Source of the DNA: Candidatus Eisenbergiella stercoravium
Lineage (GTDB): Bacteria > Bacillota > Clostridia > Lachnospirales > Lachnospiraceae
DNA length: 38,390 nucleotides
Direction of reading: 5' to 3'
Assembly: GCA_019113175.1 (NCBI GenBank)
Contig: DXHY01000083.1
Span: 1 to 38,390 of the forward strand
Part shown: positions 16,804 to 25,774 of the stretch, one piece after another
Numbering within the stretch: position 1 is the stretch's first letter
How the letters are laid out: the number at the start of each line of letters is the position of its first letter
Made by a program: the position numbers and the translations under genes
Notes under the pieces: model-generated
What the model saw: only the letters and a program-made list of their open reading frames with translations
Database searches by the model: none
Told to the model about the DNA's origin: nothing

Positions 16804-19755
16804 TCAGTCCAGCCCCATTTCCATCAGCTCCGCTGCTGCCTTTCCGTCCCTGACACGGATCAGGTTATCCTCCCAGGCATCCTCTTTTCCCAGAAGATTC
16901 ACCCCTCCATGCCAGACCAGAACACGGTCAATCACCGCAAAGCATCTGGCTTCTTCCTCGGCCAGCCGGACACGGATACCCGCAGACTGCATCTGGCGGA
17001 TGAGCGCATACAGATATTCCGCATTTCCAAAGGCATTGTTTTCCGGTACGTCTGTGATTACTGTAACATTCACCCCGGCCTCCTGCCTGGATTTTACCAG
17101 CCGGATGAGGCGGTCCACTTTTTCGGAAATCAGGCTGGGGCTGGAAATCAGGATTTCTCTGTCCGCCTCCACCAGATCCCTCTCAAATATATCCGTATAG
17201 CTTCCGGAGTCATAGATGGCGTTTACCTCCTGCTTTTCAATGGCCGGATTGGAGATGACCCGGAAGCCGATCTTTCTATAGGCCTTCAGCCTTTTCTGAT
17301 ACATCCCATCGAAAACCGGGATGTGGGAATCGATATAATCATACACGATTACCCGTTTCTTTCCGGCATATTCCCGGCTCAGTCTGCCCACATACTGCTC
17401 CAGTCGTCCGGCAAAGGAGACAGGAGCCGCCAGCATCAGGGTATCCAGCCTGGGACAGTCGAAGCCTTCCCCGATTTTCTGTCCGGTGGCTATCAAAATC
17501 ATGGTTCTATCCGGCGGAAGCTCCTTCATCCGCTTTCTGACCTGCTCGTTTTCCTTCGCCGACTGATCCCCGTACAGGAGATAAACCGCATCCGCGTCAT
17601 TTTGCACCTGCCCGTAAATGAGTCTTGCCTGCTCCTTAAATCGGGTGAGCACCACCGGCGTTCTGCCCGCTTTCACACAGTTTCTGACATCCTCCGCGAT
17701 CTGTCGGTTTCTGTCTTCATTTTCACTGGTCAGCGCATATGCCGCGTTGATATCCGTTTTGTTTGAAAAATCCACCGTTCTGGTATATCTCGGATAAACC
17801 AGATATTCAATTCCCTGTTCGGCAGTCCGCTCCAGCGCCGTATATTTATGACGCACCGGCCCGAGCAGAAAGAAATTGATTTTTTCCAGGCTGTCGCTGC
17901 GGACCGGCGTGGCGGAAACGCCATATACGTACCTGGCATTCACTTTTTTCAGAATCTCCTGCGCCGTAGCGGATGCGGCATGGTGACATTCGTCCATGAT
18001 GACCATGCCATAGGAATTGAGTCTTTCGTGGAATTCGCCCTTTTTATAAAGAGAGCCGATCATGGCGATGTCAATAATTCCGGTCAAAGTGTCCCTGCCG
18101 CCCTTCAGCGTTCCAATTACACTGCCTCTCTTTTTAACGCGTCCCGTTTTGGTCCGGTATTCCGGCACTTCCTCATCGATCTTCAAAAATCGGTTCAGCT
18201 CTTCCTCCCATTGGGAAATGAGCTCCGTGCTTTCCAGAAGAATAAGCGTGTTCACCCTCCTCCGGGCAATCAGATAGCTGCATACCACGGTTTTCCCAAA
18301 GGCAGTGGCCGCACTGAGCACACCGGTATCCCCGGCGAGCAGGTTCTCCGCCGCCGGCTTCTGCTGCTCTCTCAGCTCTCCTTGGAAGGAAACGCGGATA
18401 GGCCTCCCCTTTTCTCTATGATCCTCCACATCACAGGTAATTCCCGCCTGCTCACACTTTTCTGTAAGCATTTCAAAAAGGCCGCGCGGGATTTTTACAT
18501 AGCCATCCGTATCCTCTCCCAGATAAACCGTACTGAAATTGTAGTAATTGGAATAGCCCAGACGTTTGTTTTTGTAAAAAACCGGATTGTCAAAGGCTGC
18601 AAGCGCGCGGATCTGATTTTGCAGTCTGGGCTGCAGATTCAGCGCGTCTACATAGATTCCGTCCGCAAGAACAATATGAAGCTTTCCCGTCACATCAAAC
18701 CGCGAAAAATTCTCCTTCCGGTTCCATGGCTTCGGACGTTTCTTCGGATCAGTATAGAACGAAACTGCCTGATTTCCCGAAAGCTCCGTCTGCCATCTGA
18801 GCGTAAGGCGCTCCACATCCTCCTGTGTCAGCTTTCCGGTTTCGAACAGCTTTCCCCACTGATCCGGAAAGGCGTTCCAGTTCTCATCCACAAAGGCGCT
18901 GTTTCCCGCCTTCAAAGCCTGCCCCTGAAGGGGCAGTGCCACCAGATTTCCCAGAAAGCCTGCCGTATCCTGCGAAGGATACATGCGGTCATAATAGCGG
19001 AAGGATTTCAGGTTGATGGTGGCAAGTCCCCTGTCAAGCAGGAGGAAGCCAAAGTTCCTTGCCGCGGCCGCATCCACCGGCCTTCGGAAGAAAATCCATA
19101 CATGGGCTCCCCGCCCGGACCGGGATCGTTCCACCAGCGCATCAATTCCGTTCTGACGGCAGATCAGGCGCAGCGCATCCACCTCATCCCGCCAGGAATG
19201 ATCCGTATTGGCAAAATCTTTCCGTTCCGCCCCTTTCTCGTGATTGTCAAAATCAAACACCAGGAACCGGCAGGTTCCATCCGGCAGAAGAGGATATACT
19301 CCAATCACATCCGTTCCATCCTCCCGGTATCCGTTTAAATGCGCGAGAATGATTTCCGGTCTCAGCTTCGTCCAGCTCATATGGGGACAGTCTTCACAGG
19401 AAATCTTTTTCGCTGTTTGGGATTCTCCTGCCTGCTTTGGACACAGGCTGTTCCAGCGATTGTCGCACTGAGGGTAATAATTTCCGTTTCTGGCTCTTTT
19501 GGCAAACACATCCTCCCGTCCCCAGAACATGCCGTAAAACCGTTTCGCCATTTCCAGATTAACCACCTGTCTGAAGATTCTCGCTCCCTGATCCGGATCG
19601 TAATCCTCCGCTTTCTCCGGCGTATCCAGAAATGCTTCGCTCTGCGCGCAGGGAACGTTCGCCTTTTGCAAAAGTGCCCGAAGCTCCTTATTTTCTTTCT
19701 GCAGATCCCTGACAAGCTTTCTGAGCGTGTCCAGATTATAGGGTTCGATGTTCAT
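16804..19755 (-). CDS. TOTE-type primase-helicase with C-terminal PLD-like domain
   Basis: A 983-residue multidomain nucleic-acid enzyme. A short N-terminal coiled coil (about 8-30) is followed by an archaeo-eukaryotic primase domain of the TOTE conflict-system type (about 60-340): a Cys cluster (Cys97, Cys105, Cys120, Cys123), the metal-binding VFDFDNH (Asp168, Asp170) and SGRGAHVW (His218). Then a superfamily 2 helicase: Walker A-like ATAFGKT (483-489), MDECHH (587-592), SATP (614-617) and the motif VI region QYVGRLSRE. The last about 150 residues resemble a degenerate phospholipase-D-type domain ('VWHGGVNLLGKEDAWEDNLI'). AAAGGA precedes the ATG. Such proteins are thought to act in conflict with invading elements, but the role of this stand-alone bacterial form is not established. 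Confidence 0.85.
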   Translation of the reverse strand: MNIEPYNLDTLRKLVRDLQKENKELRALLQKANVPCAQSEAFLDTPEKAEDYDPDQGARIFRQVVNLEMAKRFYGMFWGREDVFAKRARNGNYYPQCDNRWNSLCPKQAGESQTAKKISCEDCPHMSWTKLRPEIILAHLNGYREDGTDVIGVYPLLPDGTCRFLVFDFDNHEKGAERKDFANTDHSWRDEVDALRLICRQNGIDALVERSRSGRGAHVWIFFRRPVDAAAARNFGFLLLDRGLATINLKSFRYYDRMYPSQDTAGFLGNLVALPLQGQALKAGNSAFVDENWNAFPDQWGKLFETGKLTQEDVERLTLRWQTELSGNQAVSFYTDPKKRPKPWNRKENFSRFDVTGKLHIVLADGIYVDALNLQPRLQNQIRALAAFDNPVFYKNKRLGYSNYYNFSTVYLGEDTDGYVKIPRGLFEMLTEKCEQAGITCDVEDHREKGRPIRVSFQGELREQQKPAAENLLAGDTGVLSAATAFGKTVVCSYLIARRRVNTLILLESTELISQWEEELNRFLKIDEEVPEYRTKTGRVKKRGSVIGTLKGGRDTLTGIIDIAMIGSLYKKGEFHERLNSYGMVIMDECHHAASATAQEILKKVNARYVYGVSATPVRSDSLEKINFFLLGPVRHKYTALERTAEQGIEYLVYPRYTRTVDFSNKTDINAAYALTSENEDRNRQIAEDVRNCVKAGRTPVVLTRFKEQARLIYGQVQNDADAVYLLYGDQSAKENEQVRKRMKELPPDRTMILIATGQKIGEGFDCPRLDTLMLAAPVSFAGRLEQYVGRLSREYAGKKRVIVYDYIDSHIPVFDGMYQKRLKAYRKIGFRVISNPAIEKQEVNAIYDSGSYTDIFERDLVEADREILISSPSLISEKVDRLIRLVKSRQEAGVNVTVITDVPENNAFGNAEYLYALIRQMQSAGIRVRLAEEEARCFAVIDRVLVWHGGVNLLGKEDAWEDNLIRVRDGKAAAELMEMGLD

Positions 19756-20056
19756 TCCGCTTCCTTTCTCAGGGCTTCTCCCAGTCCATCACATAAATCT
19801 GGCAGGGATTCGCTTTATCCCATCCCATAGTCCCATATTCCATAAAATTATTTCCATTCTTCATAGATGCCTATAAAAAAGCTCCTTTTTGTCTCAGTAT
19901 ACCATTTTCTTTTTCTTTCTGCATAAAAATGAGCTGATATCCACATGGAAATTCTCTATCTCCTTTAAAAACGGACACAGAAGTGATAGAATAAAGAATA
20001 TCATCCTGAAGGCTGCCGGTACGGACGGCTGGTCCGGGATTCCCAGGGGAGGGATA
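19756..20056. other. Divergent gap between the primase-helicase and diguanylate cyclase genes
   Basis: About 300 bp between divergent genes. It contains a 31-codon minus-strand ORF (19769-19864) listed separately and the strong ribosome site of the cyclase. An in-frame upstream extension of the cyclase ORF to 19889 runs through it but has poor initiation signals. I saw no consensus promoter good enough to call. Confidence 0.5.
19769..19864 (-). CDS. Small 31-residue ORF upstream of the primase-helicase
   Basis: An ATG-TGA frame encoding 31 residues, starting MKNGNNFMEYGTMGWDKANP and ending YVMDWEKP. It ends 13 nt before the primase-helicase start, and the helicase ribosome site lies immediately after its stop, an arrangement suited to a leader peptide or coupled small protein. 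Its residue mix (Trp, Tyr, Asp) looks protein-like. The only strong Shine-Dalgarno candidate, AAGGAG, is about 17 nt upstream of the ATG, which is too far, so initiation is uncertain. It may instead be the remnant 3' end of a lost gene. Confidence 0.35.
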   Translation of the reverse strand: MKNGNNFMEYGTMGWDKANPCQIYVMDWEKP

Positions 20057-21178
20057 ATGGAAATGCCGATCATTCAATATCTGCCTGCGTTGGAACTGCT
20101 TTTTTTCAACCTGTTTACCATAAATCGGTGCTGTCACAGAAGATACAGCTTTTTCAAAACGTTTCTTACTCTGTTCCTGTTTTCCGCCGTGCTTTTTGGC
20201 TTTTCCTATACCTTTGCAGAGGAACTTTCCTTTCGGGGAGACGGAAGCCTCAGTCTGTGCGGCCTTATTTTTCTGATTCCCTTTCGATTCCTTTATAAGG
20301 AAAAGCTGCCGCTTCTGTTTATCATTGCCTGTACCTGCTGGGTGTACACGCTGGGAATTCTTTCCCTTTCCATCCAGATTGCAGGCATGCTGGAGCCCGG
20401 CAGCTGGATTTATATTCTAACCGTGCAGAATTTCCTTTATCTTTTGACTCTGGTTCCGTTTTACAAACATCTTGTGCCGAAATATATTTTTGTCATCGAA
20501 CATATCGGCATCTTTGAAAAACGCTGGTATAAATATATGATGCTGAGCAACTGCCTCAGCTTTCTGCTCTTGGTGGTATTAAACGGATATTTTCTGAAGA
20601 AAGAGGCCTCCTTTGGGAAAATACTGATCCTGTTCCTTCTTTTATCGACCATCTGTATATCCTATTTGATCCTGCATCAGATCGTTCTTGATGCCATTAA
20701 AATCAATGATCTGAAGCAGGAGGTATCCCACGATCCGTTAACCGGCCTTCGCAACCGTACGCAGCTTCTGACTGATCTGCAGTCCGTTTCGAAAACCGGA
20801 CAGACCTTTTCCGTGCTTTTTATGGATCTGGATCGTTTTAAACTTATCAATGATCAATACGGCCATATGGCAGGCGATCAGTATCTGAAGCATTTTGCCG
20901 GAATCAGTTCGGACATCCTGACGGATTTGGGAAGAGTTTACCGCTTTGGCGGGGATGAATTCGTCGCCGTATGCCCCGGCGTCATACCTCAGCAGATCAT
21001 TGACCGCCTGAAGGAATGCCGGGAATGGGATTCGGGCGCTCCCTGTCCGTTTAATCAGGTCAGCATCGGCATGCTGCTCTGTGAACCGCCTCATCCTGAT
21101 GCGGAAGAAATTCTGCGGCGGGTGGACAGGCTGATGTATCAGAATAAAACAGCCGGTACCTCTTTCGGGAAAGCCTGA
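20057..21178 (+). CDS. Membrane-bound diguanylate cyclase (GGDEF)
   Basis: Synthesises cyclic di-GMP from two GTP at the membrane. With the start at 20057 the protein has 373 residues: about six hydrophobic segments (roughly 5-215) act as a membrane sensor, followed by a GGDEF domain: DPLTGLRNR near 226, FMDLDRFKLINDQYGH, and RFGGDEFVAV with GGDEF at 298-302. The active-site motif is intact. I do not see an RxxD inhibitory site just upstream, so product inhibition may be absent. The ATG at 20057 is preferred over the ORF start at 19889 because GGGGAGGG lies 3-10 nt upstream and the hydrophobic segment starts there. It is monocistronic, 87 bp before a two-component system. Confidence 0.9.
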   Translation: MEMPIIQYLPALELLFFNLFTINRCCHRRYSFFKTFLTLFLFSAVLFGFSYTFAEELSFRGDGSLSLCGLIFLIPFRFLYKEKLPLLFIIACTCWVYTLGILSLSIQIAGMLEPGSWIYILTVQNFLYLLTLVPFYKHLVPKYIFVIEHIGIFEKRWYKYMMLSNCLSFLLLVVLNGYFLKKEASFGKILILFLLLSTICISYLILHQIVLDAIKINDLKQEVSHDPLTGLRNRTQLLTDLQSVSKTGQTFSVLFMDLDRFKLINDQYGHMAGDQYLKHFAGISSDILTDLGRVYRFGGDEFVAVCPGVIPQQIIDRLKECREWDSGAPCPFNQVSIGMLLCEPPHPDAEEILRRVDRLMYQNKTAGTSFGKA

Positions 21179-21265
21179 TTTTTCCGCGCATTCGCGCCTG
21201 AATCTTATGAAATATGGTTTTCCACAGGATATTCTAATGTTCCTAATCCGCGGGAAAGGATTGAT

Positions 21266-22990
21266 ATGCAGATGACCATAAAAAAACAGCTTTTGTTTAC
21301 AATTATCTTCTCCACGCTGATTCCCATGGTAATCATGCCATGGCTGGGTTACCTCTACATCCGTAATACCGTCAAGGAGCAGCTTCTGCTTCAGGGTAAG
21401 CGACAATTGGAGGAAATCACCAGAAATCTGGAAGAAATTATGGATGATGTTCTGATGGTATCCAACGTAGTAGCAGCGGATGAGTACATTTCAGGAGTTA
21501 TCCGGAGAAAGGGAGCGGATATTGGCGAACGGAAAGAGATCATCAAAATGCTGGAGAATTTTAACGCAGTTTATTTATACCGCTATAACGCTGCTATCGT
21601 AATTTATGACAGTGATGGCGAAGTATATAGTACACTAGGAGGCATGCTTCAGCAGGAAGACAAAGAGTTTCGCAGAAAATGGAAAGAGGATACCATAGAG
21701 AACAAGGATTATTTCCTGTGGAAAACATTTCCGGAGTTGTCAGGGGAAGATCCGATACTGGGAATGTCCCGCAATCTTTATGAAAAAAACGGGATCTGGA
21801 TCGGGGTGATCTGCATCGAAATCTATCAGGATCTCTATATGGGAAAGCTTTTATATCAGGACAATGAATTGGACCACACGGAACGATATTTGGTCAATGA
21901 AAACGGAGAATTTGTTTTATCTTATTCCAATCATGAGGGACCTCTTAAGTTTACAGAAACCCTGTATCAGGAGTTGTCAAAAAAGCCACAGACAGTCCGG
22001 GGAAGCCGAGAGATAAACATCGGGTCGGAGCGGTATATTTTCCTGCAGGATTCGGTGGAAAAGACCGGCTGGAAAATGGTACAGGTAGTACCCTATAATG
22101 AAATTTTTGCAAAATTGATCTACTACAGAAATTTCAACTTTATCAGCAATCTGGTGTGTCTGTTAATTCTGATTCTTCTTGGGACCTACATGGTTGGGAA
22201 TGTGGGAACCTCCCTTTCCCGGCTGGGCGAAGCCATGGGACAGGTGCGGAAAGGACATTTTATCACCCTTGAAAACCGGGAAAAAAATAAAGAAATCCGC
22301 CAGATATTTGATGACTTTAACAACATGAGCACCAGGCTGGGAATTCTTTTTGAAGAAAATCGGAGAATCACAAGAGAGAAGGAAAAAAGCCGCCTTTTGG
22401 CACTGCAGGCCCAAATACAGCCCCACTTCCTGCTGAACACGCTAAACGGCATTAAGTGGCTGTGTATCATAGAATCGGCCCCTACTGCTCAACGGATGAT
22501 TGAATCTTTGGGGCATATATTGGGATACTCTCTTGGAGAAAGGAAAGATTGTATCACTCTGGAGGAAGAGCTTATATGTCTGAAGCATTACGTAGAATTA
22601 CAGAAAATGCGGTACGGAAATATCTTTGATGTAGAATATCAGATACAGGAACCGTTAGCAGAACTGGAAGTTCCGGTACTGATTTTACAGCCTCTGGTAG
22701 AGAACAGTATTATACATGGGATCCGGGAAAAGAAAGAACGGGGACATATTTTAATCAGCGCTGCCATGGAAGACGGGCAGACTATCCTGACGGTAGAGGA
22801 TAACGGAGAGGGCATGAGCCGGGAACGAATAAAAGAAATTCTATCCCCAAACGATACTGAGCACAGTATTGGCGTTGCCAACGTGAAGGAGCGGATTGGG
22901 CTTTATTATTTGGACAGTAAATTTGAGATTACATCTCAACCGGGAAGGGGAACACGAATTCGCATGATTTTGGGAATCAGGAGGGAGTAA
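21266..22990 (+). CDS. YesM/LytS-type sensor histidine kinase
   Basis: Sensor kinase of the YesM family, which usually detects extracellular sugars or solute-loaded binding protein. Architecture: transmembrane segment about 10-30; extracellular Cache-like region about 35-285; second transmembrane segment about 292-312; HAMP about 312-365; His_kinase domain with QIQPHFLLNTLN (His387 the phospho-acceptor); ATPase with N-box PLVENSIIHG (Asn480), G1 box DNGEGM (512-517), SIGVANVKERIGLYY and GRGTRIRM. All key residues are present at normal length (574). AAAGGA lies 5 nt before the ATG. The response regulator begins 1 nt after the stop and a sugar importer follows, so it most likely controls that importer. 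Confidence 0.93.
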   Translation: MQMTIKKQLLFTIIFSTLIPMVIMPWLGYLYIRNTVKEQLLLQGKRQLEEITRNLEEIMDDVLMVSNVVAADEYISGVIRRKGADIGERKEIIKMLENFNAVYLYRYNAAIVIYDSDGEVYSTLGGMLQQEDKEFRRKWKEDTIENKDYFLWKTFPELSGEDPILGMSRNLYEKNGIWIGVICIEIYQDLYMGKLLYQDNELDHTERYLVNENGEFVLSYSNHEGPLKFTETLYQELSKKPQTVRGSREINIGSERYIFLQDSVEKTGWKMVQVVPYNEIFAKLIYYRNFNFISNLVCLLILILLGTYMVGNVGTSLSRLGEAMGQVRKGHFITLENREKNKEIRQIFDDFNNMSTRLGILFEENRRITREKEKSRLLALQAQIQPHFLLNTLNGIKWLCIIESAPTAQRMIESLGHILGYSLGERKDCITLEEELICLKHYVELQKMRYGNIFDVEYQIQEPLAELEVPVLILQPLVENSIIHGIREKKERGHILISAAMEDGQTILTVEDNGEGMSRERIKEILSPNDTEHSIGVANVKERIGLYYLDSKFEITSQPGRGTRIRMILGIRRE

Positions 22991-22991
22991 A

Positions 22992-24077
22992 TTGAAAATT
23001 GTAATCGCAGATGACGAGGTATTGGTCCGCAAGGGGATCTGTATGAGTATTTCATGGGAAGCATTGGGTATTGATGAGGTTTTTGAAGCAGCAGACGGGC
23101 AGCAGGCCCTAGAAATCATATCTCAAAATCCCATTGATATTTTACTGACAGATATTAAAATGCCAAAAATGGACGGATTGCAGCTCTTAGATAAGGTTAG
23201 TATTATCAGTCCTAATACGGTGAATATAGTGTTAAGCTGCGTGAATGATATGGCCTGCGTGCGGGAAGCCATGAAATTTAACAAAGCTGTGGACTATATC
23301 CCTAAGCTGACTATGAGTACAGATGAATTGCAGTCAGTGATTCGCAGGGCAGGCACCTATGTGAAGGAGCTCATGGAAGAACAGCCGGGAAAACTCCGGA
23401 CAGATACGCTCCCCCTCTTTTTTGAAGCGGAGCATGAAGCAAAGCTTCGGCAAACTCTGGAATACGGAACAGGGAAAGAGATAGAAGCCCTGTTAGAGAA
23501 AATATTTGAGGCCGCCTGTGTTCTCGGAAGCAGATGGCGTGAGAGTGGGGAATGGGAGGAAATCATCAGTGTGTTTGTCAGCGTTGGGAAGAAATACGGT
23601 ATTTATAATAAGGATTATCTTATGGATAAGGTAACACAGACCTTAAAAAAAGCTTCTGCAAGGGAAGCTTTGGAAAAAGTGATCCTAGGAGAGGCTCTGT
23701 GGGTTCATGAAAAGATTGAGGAAGAAAAGCGGAAAAGCTATGATGCCGGGATTCGGGCGGCTCTGGAATATATCAACAGAAATTATGGAGACAAAAAACT
23801 GAAGCTGGGAGAGATCGCCAAATTTATCGGAATGAGCGAATCTTATTTTTCACGATATTTTAAGAGGGTAATGGGCGAAGGTTTCAGTGAATATTTGAAT
23901 AAATTCCGGATCGGGAAAGCCAAGGAGGCACTGCGGGACAGAAGAAGTACCATGCAGGAGGTGGCGGAGCTGGTCGGCTACTCCAACCCGGCATATTTTA
24001 CGCAGATTTTCAAGGATCTTACCGGGATGTCCCCCAAAGCCTATCAAAAACAGTTTTTAGATACAACGGCCAGATGA
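22992..24077 (+). CDS. YesN-type response regulator (REC plus AraC HTH)
   Basis: Cognate regulator of the preceding kinase. The receiver domain (about 1-115) has the acidic pair DD (7-8), the phospho-acceptor Asp54 in LLTDIKMPKMDG, Ser82 and Lys105 (in PKLTMS, a variant of the usual KP that occurs in this family). A linker of about 140 residues leads to two AraC helix-turn-helices (about 255-358: 'LKLGEIAKFIGMSESYFSRYF' region and 'MQEVAELVGYSNPAYFTQIF', ending GMSPKAYQKQF). The start is a TTG one nt after the kinase stop, supported by AGGAGG seven nt upstream; no better in-frame start exists. Probably activates the downstream importer promoter. Confidence 0.93.
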   Translation: MKIVIADDEVLVRKGICMSISWEALGIDEVFEAADGQQALEIISQNPIDILLTDIKMPKMDGLQLLDKVSIISPNTVNIVLSCVNDMACVREAMKFNKAVDYIPKLTMSTDELQSVIRRAGTYVKELMEEQPGKLRTDTLPLFFEAEHEAKLRQTLEYGTGKEIEALLEKIFEAACVLGSRWRESGEWEEIISVFVSVGKKYGIYNKDYLMDKVTQTLKKASAREALEKVILGEALWVHEKIEEEKRKSYDAGIRAALEYINRNYGDKKLKLGEIAKFIGMSESYFSRYFKRVMGEGFSEYLNKFRIGKAKEALRDRRSTMQEVAELVGYSNPAYFTQIFKDLTGMSPKAYQKQFLDTTAR

Positions 24078-24124
24078 ATCTGTGGAACTGAAAGGGCTGA
24101 AACCGGTTAATATTGAGAAAGCAT

Positions 24125-24175
24125 GGCTTTTGCTGCCTGGTATGGAAATAGCAGTGTCGGCAGAAGCCGTTTTTT
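24125..24175 (+). terminator. Candidate terminator after the two-component operon
   Basis: GGCTT/TGCC (from 24125) can pair with GGCAGAAGCC (ending near 24168), alternatively as a tight CGGC-AGAA-GCCG hairpin (24158-24169), followed by T6 (24170-24175). It lies about 50-100 bp after the regulator stop, separating this operon from the importer genes. Confidence 0.55.
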
Positions 24176-24270
24176 GTGTATAATATCAGCAAAATTTTGA
24201 AAAAACAGGACAAAAAATATCACATGTTCAAAAAAAATAAATAATTTATAAATGCTGACAATTTATTGAC

Positions 24271-24299
24271 TGTTACGAAATATTTTGAGTTTGTATAAT
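24271..24299 (+). promoter_or_regulatory. Candidate promoter of the sugar importer operon
   Basis: A perfect -10 (TATAAT, 24294-24299) is preceded at 17 nt by only a poor -35 (TGTTAC, 24271-24276); a better TTGACT lies at 24266-24271 but with a 22-nt spacer. A good -10 with a weak -35 is what an activator-dependent promoter looks like, fitting control by the adjacent YesN-type regulator. The start codon follows at 24335 with GGGAGAGG. Confidence 0.5.
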
Positions 24300-24334
24300 G
24301 AGGTCACAATAAACAAACGAAGGGAGAGGTTAAA

Positions 24335-25702
24335 ATGAAAAGAAAGGTAATGTGTTTTTTGCTGGCAGGTATGTTGGCAATGACGGGGCTTGCGGGATGC
24401 GGAAATACTGAAGAGAAGGCAGACGAGGATCAGCAGACCACGCAAACCCAGGAAAAGGCAGCGGATATTGAAAAAGAGGAAAATACGGAACCAATTAAAC
24501 TGGTTATGTGGGGCGGAGTTCCCGGCGAGGATGGGCCTGATGCGGTAATTGAAGAGTGGAACAGCCAGCATCCTGAGGCTCCTGCAGAGTATGTACGGTT
24601 TGTAAATGATGACACCGGAAATACCAAACTGGATACTGCACTCCAGTCCGGTGAGCAGATTGATGTATTCTTTACATATTCCCCGTCTATCATGGCCCAG
24701 CGTGCTACCAGCGGTATGCTGGAGGATTTGGGAGCCATGGACACAGAAGGATTTATTGACAGCAGCATCAGGGGCGGCAGGGAGTCCTTCGCACAGGTGG
24801 ATGGTAAGGTTTACGGAATTCCTACAGTAACGGAGCCTGTGGGAATAATGATCAACAAGGACATGCTGGACGCCAAAGGAATTACAATCCCTGAAAACTG
24901 GACCATGAGTGAGTTTGAGGAAGTTGCAAGGCAACTTACCGGGGAAGCGGATGGTAAGATGGTATATGGCTGCAACGTGTATTATGGAGGCGAACCCCTG
25001 ATAATTCCTGAAACCATCCTTGGCGGTGACGCATTTTATAAATCCAGCACTGAAAGCAACTTTGATGCGGAAGAATTCAGGGTAAATACACAATTCAAGA
25101 AAATGATGGATGAGGGAATTGCGATGCCTTATGAGGAAATCTTCGCAAGGAAGCTGGAAACTTATTCTCATCCTGCATTTCTGGCAGGCGAGATTGCCAT
25201 GATGCCTTTTTCATCCTGGATGTTGAGATATGTAAACGACATGGAAAACTTCCCTCATGACTTTATAACTACATTTGCTCCTATTCCCGGCATGGACAAT
25301 GGAGAACCAAATCCCTATCAGTCCGAGAATAACAATTTCCTCTGCATCAACAGCAAGAGTAAAAACAAGGAAAAGGCATGGGAGTTTGTGAAATTCTGGA
25401 TTACTGATGGCTATAAGCACATTGGTAAAATGCCAGTATATAATGAAGCAGATCAGGAGATTGTCACTGCTGTCATTCTTGGAGAAAATCCGGAGGATCG
25501 ATTTGATGTAGAAGCCTACAAAGATGTTATGCTCAGAGATGATTTCAAATATCTGGTAGTATCTGAGACCACCGCTATCAATGAGATTACCCAGATTTAC
25601 AAGGAGGAGAGCCAGAATTTCTTCCTTGGCACTATAGATGAAGAAACGTATTATAAAAATCTGAAAGAACGGTCAGACGAAGCAATTAAATCGGCACAAT
25701 AA
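24335..25702 (+). CDS. Sugar ABC transporter substrate-binding lipoprotein (family 1)
   Basis: Captures an oligosaccharide or sugar outside the membrane and delivers it to the two permeases that follow. The 455-residue protein has a lipoprotein signal (lipobox GLAGC, Cys22), an acidic linker (about 25-50) and a family-1 binding-protein fold with recognisable segments: IKLVMWGG near 54, FFTYSPSIMAQRATSGMLEDL, 'VDGKVYGIPTVTEPVGIMIN', 'GEIAMMPFSSWMLRY'. Substrate cannot be read from sequence. It is the first gene of the importer operon after the YesM/YesN pair; no sugar hydrolase is next to it. A 12-bp inverted repeat separates it from the first permease. Confidence 0.93.
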   Translation: MKRKVMCFLLAGMLAMTGLAGCGNTEEKADEDQQTTQTQEKAADIEKEENTEPIKLVMWGGVPGEDGPDAVIEEWNSQHPEAPAEYVRFVNDDTGNTKLDTALQSGEQIDVFFTYSPSIMAQRATSGMLEDLGAMDTEGFIDSSIRGGRESFAQVDGKVYGIPTVTEPVGIMINKDMLDAKGITIPENWTMSEFEEVARQLTGEADGKMVYGCNVYYGGEPLIIPETILGGDAFYKSSTESNFDAEEFRVNTQFKKMMDEGIAMPYEEIFARKLETYSHPAFLAGEIAMMPFSSWMLRYVNDMENFPHDFITTFAPIPGMDNGEPNPYQSENNNFLCINSKSKNKEKAWEFVKFWITDGYKHIGKMPVYNEADQEIVTAVILGENPEDRFDVEAYKDVMLRDDFKYLVVSETTAINEITQIYKEESQNFFLGTIDEETYYKNLKERSDEAIKSAQ

Positions 25703-25710
25703 TGGCGGTT

Positions 25711-25756
25711 ATGGCTGCATGATCCAGATAGATTTTCCGGTCGGTCATGCAGCCAT
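25711..25756 (+). repeat. Perfect 12-bp inverted repeat between binding-protein and permease genes
   Basis: ATGGCTGCATGA (25711-25722) and TCATGCAGCCAT (25745-25756) form a perfect 12-bp stem with a 22-nt loop. There is no T-tract, so it is more likely an mRNA-stabilising or processing hairpin, or a leaky attenuator, giving more binding protein than permease as in malE-malF-type operons. Confidence 0.7.
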
Positions 25757-25774
25757 CTTAGAGGAAACAGGCGT

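Noticed and set aside
16696-17766. 356-residue plus-strand ORF
   Set aside because: Antisense to the primase-helicase, whose motifs are clear; no ribosome site or domain.
19889-20056. N-terminal extension of the diguanylate cyclase
   Set aside because: The upstream ATG has no good ribosome site, and the strong GGGGAGGG site fits the ATG at 20057.
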